NCBI GenBank assembly: GCA_026770615.1
Contig: MU631408.1
Location: 114,917-127,124 of the forward strand
DNA from: Pavlovales sp. CCMP2436
Taxonomy: Eukaryota > Haptophyta > Pavlovophyceae > Pavlovales
Reading direction: 5' to 3'
DNA: 12,208 bases
Under the pieces are notes generated by a model, which searched no databases, was not told the origin of the DNA, and saw only the letters and a list, made by a program, of their open reading frames with translations. Shown one piece after another: positions 1 to 7,500 of this stretch (position 1 is the first letter of the stretch; the number at the start of each line of letters is the position of its first letter). The position numbers were made by a program, and so were the translations under genes.

Positions 1-316
1 CCCCCCCCTTCCCCCCAAACCACCACCAGCACACCAGCACACCAGCACACACACAAACACCAACCAAGCCCCAGTAGCCAAAGTCCCCAAGGCGGTGCGC
101 GGTAAAGAAGTACGTCCGTCCCCTGACAGGTCTTCACCGGACCCAAGCGTTGAGAAAACAATCGGATCAAGGGACCTTTGCAGAGCACACGGATACCAGG
201 TTAGGTTTGGGGCAGGAGGCTGCACGCAGGAGGTCATTTTATTATTCTACAAAATAAGAAGAAGAAGAATTTACATGATTTTATTTTTGATTTCATTTTG
301 GTGGTTATAAAATTAC
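1..316. other. Low-complexity edge and flanking non-coding DNA
   Basis: The first 60 bases are C-runs and CA/CCAGCA-rich simple sequence. From 60 to about 230 the composition is mixed, with no reading frame I trust on either strand. From 235 to 316 it is AT-rich, and on the minus strand this is the start of the intron that follows the coiled-coil exon (donor GTAATT at 316-311). No further exon of that gene could be identified before the window edge. Confidence 0.5.
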
Positions 317-418
317 CTCGGCGTCCCGTAGCGGCCCGTTCTCGTACTCTACCTTGGTGCGCTCCAGCTCCACCACGCGCGCCTTGAGCGTGCCGTTTGC
401 GACCGATGTCTTCTCCGC
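317..418 (-). CDS. Internal exon of a coiled-coil protein (partial gene)
   Basis: A 102-nt, 34-codon minus-strand stretch is bounded by an acceptor (TCACTCAG, AG at 420-419) and a donor (GTAATT from 316), both phase 0. It reads AEKTSVANGTLKARVVELER and then TKVEYENGPLRDAE. It is rich in charged residues with hydrophobic residues at roughly heptad spacing, so it is probably part of a coiled coil. Codons are strongly GC-ending (CTC, GCG, GTG, GAG), unlike the AT-rich flanks, which supports coding. Reading on past the donor runs into AT-rich DNA and a stop. No family can be named from 34 residues. The neighbouring exons are outside the window or were not recognised. It could also be a stranded relic of an old gene. 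Confidence 0.5.
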
Positions 419-1480
419 CTGAGTGACTCATCAATGGCGGTGGTGGCTATTACTCAGGCTAGTGATCACCTGATTGAATTAAGGTCCACACCATATTAGG
501 ACATGTAGGCGGCATTCACGTCTGTGCATCTACTGGGGCGAGTGTGCACATGATATGTGAATCATCCGGGTCAAAATACGAATTAGTGGCCAATCCGAGG
601 GGAAATTCGAAAAAAGTCCGGTGATAATCCTTCGGAGCAACTCAGAAACCAGAGGTGGTGCCGCGGAGTTAGTTGCAGATTCATGAATGGGACGATTGGC
701 ACCGTTCCATTCACGAATCTGCAACAAACTCCGCGGCACCACGGCTATGGCTCAGGTCACCCCCTGTCAGAGGAAGACCATCCTGAGCGCTTCTCCGAAG
801 ACAAAAACAAAATGTGGCCAGTAAATTTTCAAATATATATATCTGCGGTAGATTCGTATCTAAATCTTTATAAAAATGGACACCCAATAACTAACTTGCT
901 TCTTAAAATTACATACGAAAAATTCAAAATGCTATATACTGTATCCAAAATTTCTCATAATGAAATATTTTATTCGTTGTGCAAAATAGTGTGTCCACCA
1001 ATCCCCTCTTTTTAAAAAAGATCACTTTGTAAGTTACTGATTTACTGCCCCACGCATTCAAATTCTCAATTTTCTGATAAATGTAGAGAATAGAGCTCTC
1101 CGAGACGAATCCAGCAAGCCTAGAGCGAGCTCTGTCTTCAATTATGGGGGCGCACAGTGCTCAGGATGGTCGTCCCCCACTTGCGGACTGACCGGGGGTG
1201 ACCGAAGCCATAGCCCCACTTCGGGAACCATGACTTTCTTTTCGCTTCCGAACGCTGAGAATCGGAAATATTAGTTACACGAAGTATGTTGTCGACCCTA
1301 GAGGCACCTGAGAGGCACACGAGGTGGGCTCCGACCGTCGAGGAGGGCTCTATTCGACATCAGCTATCGACACTAAGCGCGCAGGGGTGACCAATGTCTA
1401 CTTCTTCGTCCCGGCCACCACTTTACCCCCTCCCGAGTGCGGAATCGCGCCACTAATTCGGATTTCGACCCATCCGTATA
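419..1480. other. Gene-poor spacer
   Basis: Mixed to AT-rich DNA; 820-1080 is especially AT-rich. Short open frames at 683-1015 (plus) and 1138-1320 (minus) lack biased codon use and recognisable motifs. The only clear structure is the foldback at 655-742. The stretch 1140-1480 is GC-richer, but I see no splice-bounded frame or known domain in it. Confidence 0.5.
655..742. repeat. Foldback (inverted repeat, 36-bp arms)
   Basis: Positions 655-690 and 707-742 are near-perfect reverse complements (arm begins GTGGTGCCGCGGAGTTAGTT, with about two mismatches per arm) around a 16-nt loop. The transcript would form a long hairpin. This could be a MITE-like element or the core of one. I see no convincing target-site duplication next to the arms. 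Confidence 0.75.
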
Positions 1481-1600
1481 AAAAAGTCCAGCGGCCAGCC
1501 CTGTAAACCTCTCCCAGACTCCTGGACAGTGGTGCAGCAGCAACACACTGTTAGCCTAGGACTATTCCCGAACACACGAATAGCGTCATCATCCCCTCGT
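1481..1600 (+). repeat. Dispersed repeat, copy 1
   Basis: About 110-120 bp that recurs, diverged but clearly alignable, at 5639-5749 inside VPS26 intron 3. Shared blocks include CTGTAAAC/CCGTAAAC, CTCCCAG, GCAGCAACAACAC-like sequence, ATTCCCGA-CACACG and TAGCGTCATCATCCC. Both copies have the same orientation. The block has no convincing reading frame, so it is probably a mobile or duplicated non-coding element. Confidence 0.7.
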
Positions 1601-1841
1601 CGTCATCTTATAATCATTTTTAGTGCCCCGACGTCGCCCGCGAAGTGGGCCGCGTGGACAAATGCGCACATCAATTAAAAGGTTTGGGTTATGCCCACGA
1701 TCGACTAAAGCGCTCTCGTTTTTCAAAAGGGGCAACATGCCCCCCTGGCCTCTGCCGCTCGCGCTCGCGCGGTTGGGCCAGTATTAAGATTTCGCTCGAA
1801 GACAAATCTCATTGCGGCTCCTTTAAAAACTAGTTGGAGCA

Positions 1842-2321
1842 ATGAAGTCGTCTTTTGCGCTTGCGTTCGCGCTCGCACTCGCGCTCGCCTCGGCGCGCGC
1901 TGTGCACGTCCGGCCGCTCGCCGCACGGCAGATCTCGGTGAGAACGGTGGCCCTGCGCCGCGCGCGCGCCTGCCCGCTGCCGCTCAAGGCCTTGGAGAAC
2001 GACGCAGCCGAGCCGACGCCCGAGGCCGCCGCCGCGCCCGCCGCGCCGGTCGCCGTCGCCACGCCCGCCGCGCCGCCGCCCAAGCCGCAGGCGTCTATCT
2101 GCGGCACGTGCGACGGCACTGGGAGGATCGAGGGCGGCTGGGGCGTGCTTCCGGGCCTCAAGTGGGTCAGCTCCACCTTCGGCCTCCGTGCCTTCCGCCC
2201 TTGCCCCGAGTGTGCCAAAGCCGGCCGGCGGTACCAGCGGGTGGGCCAGAACCTCGAGGAGGTTTGGATGGGCACGAACAGGGGTGGCGCCTCGGTGGCG
2301 CCACGCAAGCCCCCCAATTAG
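1842..2321 (+). CDS. Probable plastid-targeted protein with DnaJ-like zinc site
   Basis: Intronless 159-codon gene. Residues 1-20 form a signal peptide (MKSS, then an Ala/Leu/Phe core, then an ASARA cleavage-like site). Residues 24-50 are Arg-rich and acid-free, like a transit peptide. Residues 52-83 are an Ala/Pro linker. The folded part, about 84-145, has CGTCDGTGRI (Cys87, Cys90) and CPECAKAG (Cys121, Cys124), a four-cysteine zinc site like half of a DnaJ-type CxxCxGxG domain, then YQRVGQNLEEVWMG. There is no J domain. Small plastid proteins with such zinc sites often act as assembly or chaperone factors; that role is inferred. ATG 1842 is the only start giving a complete leader. GC-rich codons end at TAG 2319-2321. 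The long opposite-strand frames here are shadows. Confidence 0.8.
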   Translation: MKSSFALAFALALALASARAVHVRPLAARQISVRTVALRRARACPLPLKALENDAAEPTPEAAAAPAAPVAVATPAAPPPKPQASICGTCDGTGRIEGGWGVLPGLKWVSSTFGLRAFRPCPECAKAGRRYQRVGQNLEEVWMGTNRGGASVAPRKPPN

Positions 2322-3246
2322 CTGGCGGCCGCGCGCTGCTCGCCGGGCCTCCGTGCTCGCTGGGCTTCGCATCTGGACTTGACGAACCCGCGACGGCGAG
2401 CAAGCGACTCTTCCCCTGCTACATCCCGATTCGAGCTGGTAGCCTGATCGCTGGAGTGGACCTTTCGCCTGCTGCACACCTTACTAGCTTATTCGTAAAT
2501 ACACATTTGAAGTTAAATGTACTTTCTTCAGTTTGGTTACCGTTACTATTAAGAGTCGGTAAGACTGCTTAGTTGAAGTTCTCTAGCTAGAGTCTAGTAT
2601 AGCTAGTATCAATCGAGTATTCAATTGCGTTATTCATCCTGCTCGTTCGAATGTCGACCTCTCCTCGAAATCGGTTCACAACGATATTCAATGACAATAA
2701 CTGGTCAGTGATTTACTGATTATTCATTTCAATTTGATGTCTAATTTTTTTTGTCAGTGACGGTCCTTCAGCTGAGTAGGCGCAGTTCCGGAGGTACTCC
2801 GCTTGAGACTCGGTCATGCTTAACTACCTGGTCCTGCTGGCTGCTGACACGGTGAGAATCACTCCTCGCCCTATTGGAGTGGCGTCGCATTTCGTTATGA
2901 CTATGTTCAGCAAACCGATGACGACGAGGGGTCTCGAGCGCTCGGAATAAATTATATTAATGTAGGGGGGTTTGAGCTGGCGGTGGAATAAATTATAGTT
3001 ATGATAGGTATTCAAGCTGGCGTCTGACTGTTCTGAATGTTGTGCTGGTCTGAGCGCTGCGTCGCCCATCGCCTGCTGCGTGCCTTAGTCGGCTGCGCTG
3101 GCTTGGGCGCCACCGTGCGTGCCGATGGATCTCCGGTAGTGTGCCCGGGCAAGGGCGTTTAGGGAGATGATCTGCTAGTTGCTGTTTGTCGTGTTCCCAC
3201 GCTGAGCAGCGATCAGGGCCAGCGCGCTCAAGCGCGCGAGCAGCAG
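2322..3246. other. Spacer with short repeated motifs
   Basis: The first 200 bases are GC-rich and probably the 3' UTR of the zinc-site gene. From 2480 to 3000 the sequence is AT-rich and without genes. It holds two copies of the 12-mer GGAATAAATTAT (2944, 2985) and a solo copy of a foldback arm near 3008-3034. The stretch 3060-3246 is GC-richer and lies downstream of the minus-strand exon at 3247-3396, so it may be its 3' UTR. Confidence 0.5.
3004..3040 (+). repeat. Solo copy of foldback arm (relic)
   Basis: Contains ATTCAAGCTGGCGTCTGA followed by a spaced TCTGAAT. The same string stands at 8522-8539 as the right arm of the foldback at 8454-8539, also followed by TCTGAAT. The block before it (GATAGGTATTC versus GATAGGGATTC) also matches. 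No inverted partner is present here, so this is best read as a truncated copy of the same element. Confidence 0.6.
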
Positions 3247-3396
3247 CTACGCATGGCCGCGTGCCGCGATCGTACCGATCGTGTCGATGAGCTGCTTCTT
3301 GATGCGCGCGGCCGCCTCCATCGGACTCACGCCCATCAGCGCGTACATCTTGCGGCCTCCCTGCGCCGCGATTTCTTTGACGAGCGAGTGCGTATC
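3247..3396 (-). CDS. Orphan terminal exon, unknown protein
   Basis: The minus strand carries a short frame ending at TAG (3249-3247). It reads HSLVKEIAAQGGRKMYALMG, then VSPMEAAARIKKQLIDTIGT, then IAARGHA. Codon use is strongly GC-ending, and the peptide looks like amphipathic helices of a soluble domain, so I take it as real coding sequence. The frame is open upstream only to a stop at 3408-3406, within AT-rich DNA. No AG acceptor is visible at the expected boundary, so the 5' limit is unresolved. It may be the last exon of a gene whose other exons I cannot place, or the tail of a broken gene. The family is not recognised. Its nearest same-strand neighbour, the 170-residue gene, ends in its own stop 184 bp upstream. 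Confidence 0.5.
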   Translation of the reverse strand, partial: DTHSLVKEIAAQGGRKMYALMGVSPMEAAARIKKQLIDTIGTIAARGHA

Positions 3397-3579
3397 GGGA
3401 ATAAATTATGTCATAATATTATATTATGTATTTTAAATTATAGGCAGTCGACACTCGAATTGCACTTGCAGCGGCCAGTGCCTGGGGAGGCTGTTCATGG
3501 TTCGTGCGAGTCCGAATCAAAATTCAAATCCGACATTAAATACGAGTGGTCGTCGCGCTCGAACCGGTTGACAGCCCCC
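3397..3579. other. AT-rich insert and short spacer
   Basis: Positions 3398-3443 are an almost pure A/T block that begins with the 12-mer GGAATAAATTAT and ends AAATTATAG. It sits abruptly between GC-rich flanks. On the plus strand it could pass for a tiny intron (GTATCGGG to TTATAG), but the coding frame next to it is on the minus strand. The rest (3444-3579) is the 3' flank of the 170-residue gene and shows no gene. Confidence 0.4.
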
Positions 3580-4229
3580 TCAGGGCTGCGGGGCGCTGAG
3601 CTCCGCGTCAGTGTATCTGCCGTGCTCTTTGGCCATGCGTGTGATCCACGCCTTGAGCGTGCTCGAGCCCTGCCCATAGCCGAGCGGCAGCAGCACGATC
3701 TGCGTGTCCGTTGTCGTTACCTGCGGAGCGCTGCCCCATGCGCTAGGGTAGTTTACAGTGCCCTCTCGCATGTCGGCCTTCATCCGCTGATCGATCCACG
3801 TGTGCAGCGTGGTCGAGCCGTGGCCGTAGCCGGCCGGGAGTGGTCGGTAGTCGCGTGTCTGCGTGCCGGGGGGCGGCCCCCACGCTGGCGGGAACATGCC
3901 TCGTGTAGAAACGGCGGCGGCGAAATAGGCGGCGGGCTGGGCGGAGCCGCGCGTGTCGTCGGCTCTCATTAGCCCTGTGTAGACGAAGAATGCGGCGAGC
4001 GCCGCGATAGCCCCTGTGTGCGCGGGGGGGGAGGCACGGCGTTTCCGAGGGGGCACACGCGCCTGGCTCAGCGCACATTTCGGCAGCGCACGGCGTTGGC
4101 AGCGCACGGGTTCGGCACCGCACGCCTGCCTTGCTGGGGGGAGCACGCACCAACGGTGCGCTTGAGCGAGGAGTGGGTGGGCGGCTCGGCTTTGAATGGG
4201 TTGTTCTCGGCGTACCACTTCGCGTCCAT
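3580..4229 (-). CDS. Membrane-anchored protein with duplicated AWG/GYG motif
   Basis: Two exons join cleanly. Exon 1 (4229-4151, 79 nt) begins MDAKWYAENNPFKAEPPTHS, and its donor is GTGCGT. The 137-nt intron ends CACACAG. Exon 2 (4013-3580) runs to TGA. The split codon makes Gly27 and gives 170 residues. Residues about 24-41 (VGAIAALAAFFVYTGLM) form one membrane segment. The rest holds two copies of a roughly 43-residue unit with shared P-x-AWG, T..D, LP-x-GYG-x-GS-x-TL and WI (GYGHGSTTLHTWI and GYGQGSSTLKAWI), each followed by a Met/Lys-rich helix. I do not recognise the family. The layout suggests a short N-terminal tail, one anchor and a C-terminal domain of two repeats. It is divergent from VPS26, 361 bp away. 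Confidence 0.75.
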
Positions 4230-4590
4230 GGGCAACAAGCTACTCCAGGTGATGTGGGTCTCGCTGTGTTCTCACGCGCGCTCCACCGAGGCCACCCTGC
4301 GCCACCTGCAGCCCTGCGCCACAGCCAGCCCCCCCGGCACAGTACGCTGACGCACGATGGAAGACTTTTTTTGTAGTTGATATTCGGGCTGCGGCGCAGG
4401 GCACGGCTGAGCATGAGGAGGGGCTGCGGGCCATGGCGAGGTGGCGATGCGCGCTCGAGACGCTCCCGCCTTCCGCTCAACAACCGGGCCAGTGCGCCAG
4501 TGCGCCCGAAGCTGACGTAGCAAAATTTTAAAGTTTAAAATCTGGAAGCTGGGACACCGCTCTCCGCGAGATCGGAGAGGGTTAGCGGGG
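4230..4590. promoter_or_regulatory. Divergent intergenic region upstream of VPS26
   Basis: This is 361 bp between two divergent start codons (ATG 4229-4227 minus, ATG 4591-4593 plus). It must hold the 5' ends and promoters of both genes, possibly shared. It is GC-rich, with a T-run at 4366-4373 and an AT-rich patch (TTTTAAAGTTTAAAAT) near 4525-4540. No classical TATA box stands out. The open frames across it appear on both strands and look like GC-rich shadows. Confidence 0.4.
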
Positions 4591-7500
4591 ATGGTATACC
4601 GCACAACCTGCCGGCGATCCCGCGCGCCTCCACCCCCATCTCCTCGCTCACCCGCGCCACGCCGTTCCCTGCGGCCGCAGGCCTCGCTGTTCGGGTTCGT
4701 GGGTGCCAACCCCACGATCGATATCCGCTTCGACGAGGCGGAGACGCGCAAGCGGGTACCCGTGACGGTGGGCGGGAAGACGACCGCGCTCTACCTCTTC
4801 TTGGCACAGGACGACGTGCGCGGCACCGTGCATGTCGATCCACCCAGGGGGAAGTCCCGCTTGGAGCACATGGGCATAAAGATTGAGTTGATAGGACGAA
4901 TCGGTGTGCCCCAGGCTGTACCCAGCTCACGTGCGAAGGGAGGGAGAGAGAGAGGGAGGGAGAGAGGGAGGGAGAGAGAGAGAGAGAGAGGGAGGGAGGG
5001 AGGGAGGGGGGGGGAGAGAGAGAGGCCTCGCTGACGCCCCCGCCCCGCGCGCCCAATCTTGCGCCGCCCCACCCGAACCTGTTGCGCAGAGGTGGCGAGC
5101 GAGCGCTCCGGGAAGTCGGAATTCACGTCCCTGGTGCGAGAGCTCGAGCCGCCCGGCGAGCTGCTCGGCGCGCGCACTTTCCCGTTCGAATTTTGCAACG
5201 TCGAGAAGCAATACGAGTCCTACGACGGAATCAACGTGCGGCTGCGGTACGTGCTCCGGGTGACGATTGCGCGGCACTACAACTCCAACGTGACGCACGA
5301 GCAGGACCTGCGCGTGCAGGTGCTGCAGTATGAACCCGAGATCAATCAATCGATCAAGATGGAGGTGGGCATCGAGGTGCGTTTTTTTTTTATAATAGTT
5401 CTTTTATTCTTGTTGTTGTGATGATGATGATGATATGATTCTGAGGTCGGCATCGAGGTGCGCTGCTCATAATCATCAAAACAATGACGTTTAGATCGAG
5501 TACAACCGGGGGAAGTACCACCTGCGCGACAAAATACGAATCATCATATTACAATTATTCTTTCACTATTCTTGTTGTTGTTGTTGTTGTTGTGATGATG
5601 ATGATATGATTCTTTTAGGTGCGTGTGTAAATCTCTCTAAAATCGTCCGGCCCCGTAAACGGTCTCCCAGTCTCCCAGTGCTGCAGCAACAACACGCTTT
5701 TCACCTTGGACCATTCCCGAGCACACGGATAGCGTCATCATCCCATCGCGTTCTTATTCTTGTTGTTGTGATGATGATGATGATGATATGATTCTATTAT
5801 GATTTAGTGAAGAGCAGCTGCTGTAAAAAAATCATTTGTAGCAATTTGATCGAAATCTGTATTCCAATAATTATCCATTAACCAGTATGGAGCCCTGCAT
5901 TTCCAAGTGGTACTTTCCCCATTTAATTGAGTTAAAATGCCGTGCCTCTACCGGGGTCACATTTTGCTCATGAAGTTTGCTAGGTCGGCATCGAGGCAGG
6001 GGTATAGAGGGGGCTGGCATCGAGGCAGGGGTATAGAGGGGGCTGGGTTTACGCAGTGAAATCGTGCTTGTCCGACCGACCGATTTTCAAAATTGATTTT
6101 CTGTATGCAAAAATGGTCCCAGACGCGATCAGGATTTGTGTCTGATTGCGCCTGGGACCATATTTGAATACAGAAAGTTATTATGAAAATCGGTCGGTCG
6201 GACAAGCACGATTTCACTGGTGAACCCAAACCCCTCTATAGCCCTGATCGAGGTGCGTTATTCTTGTTGTTGTTGTGATGATGATGATGATGATATGATT
6301 CTATTATGATGATTTATGATCGAGGTGCGTTACTCACCTGCAAAAAAAAGAAGGGGGGGGGAGCGCCCAAGTTCTACAATTCAGAGGACACGTCCTACGT
6401 CCCCCGCCTTGCACTGGGGGGGGGTCGAGATGCGTGCTCGATAGAGATGCAATCACCCGCAGCAAGAGGGCAGGGGGTAGGAGTTAGTAGTAATAGCCAA
6501 AATGATGACGATAATCATTAAAAGAATGACGTCGAGATCGAGGACAACCGGGGGAAGTATCACCCGCGCGACAACATACTAATCGTCATATAATAATAAT
6601 TATTATTATTGTTGTGATGATGATGATGATGATGATATGATTATATTATGATTTTATTATGATTATATTATGATTTTATTATGATTTTATTATGATTTTA
6701 TTATGATTTTATTATGATTTTATTATGATTTTATTATGATTTTATTATGATTTTATTATGATTTTATTATGATAGGATTGCTTGCACATCGAGTTCGAGT
6801 ACAACCGGGGGAAGTATCACCTGCGCGATGTGATTTTGGGCAAAATCCACTTCTTGCTTGTGCGGATCAAGATCAAACACATGGAGCTTGCCATCATTAA
6901 GAGAGAGACGTCGGGCGCAGGTAAAACAACTAATAAAATGAATATAAATAAAATAAAATAAATGATAACAATAAGAACAACAACAACACCAACCATAATA
7001 ATAAACTAACGCTAACACTACTGGGGCTCGCCATCATCAAGCGGGAGACGTCGGGCGCAGGTAAAAAAAAAGGAGAATTCGCAACAGCAACAATAGTGAG
7101 ACTCGAGAGGAATAAATTATGGAGTAATAAAACAACAACGAATTCGTAACCACAAAATAAAAGACTAACCCTAATACTACTGGTGCTCGCCATCATCACG
7201 AGAGAGACGTCGGGCGCAGGTGACAAAAAAGGAGGGATAATTGCATCTTAATGTTTTAATTGTTGCTGCAGGACACGGGAGTGTCCGGGTTTATCTCCCC
7301 CTGGCCCAAGCTCTAATCCCTGTCCTTAGCCCTTGCCCAGCTCCGAGCCCCAGCCCCAGCCCCAGCCCGATCCATGAGCTCACTCCCAGCTGTTTTGAAA
7401 ATCTCAAAATATTTCCGAACTCAAAAGATCTTCTATAAAAAATAAGACGTTTCCCTAAAAAGTATAGGTATAATAAATACTAAATACTGGTAACAACCCC

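Larger units (their letters stand above)
5377..6775 (+). other. VPS26 intron 3, built of exon-edge copies and microsatellites
   Basis: A 1399-nt intron (donor GTGCGT, acceptor ATGATAG). It contains: a second copy of the exon 3 end and donor (GAGGTCGGCATCGAGGTGCG, 5443-5462, one mismatch to the true 5363-5382 junction); further short copies of ATCGAGG at 5990-5996, 6019-6025, 6247-6253 and 6319-6325, the last two followed by TGCGTTA; two copies of an internal piece of exon 4 (5497-5530 and 6537-6572); five modules of a GTT/GAT microsatellite; one dispersed repeat; and a foldback element. Exons are numbered from the one-codon start exon. Confidence 0.8.

Noticed and set aside
683..1015. 110-codon plus-strand frame
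   Set aside because: It starts inside the foldback and continues through AT-rich DNA with no codon bias or motif.
1138..1506. Two 60-codon frames on opposite strands
   Set aside because: No domain, no splice context, and no bias like that of the real genes.
1823..2572. Several long frames overlapping the zinc-site gene on both strands
   Set aside because: The GC-rich sequence leaves all frames open. Only the 1842-2321 frame has a leader, a linker and paired cysteines.
4591..5034. Unspliced 147-codon reading of VPS26 exon 2
   Set aside because: It adds an Arg/Pro-rich head and a repeat-coded tail. Splicing gives the exact family alignment at both ends.
4791..5349. Long Ser/Leu/Pro-rich minus-strand frames and Arg/Glu-rich plus-strand frames
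   Set aside because: They are translations of the GGGA/GA microsatellite in VPS26 intron 2 plus the reverse strand of VPS26 exons.
5987..6771. CRISPR-like array
   Set aside because: The repeats are microsatellites, junction copies and a foldback in a eukaryotic intron. There is no regular repeat-spacer pattern.
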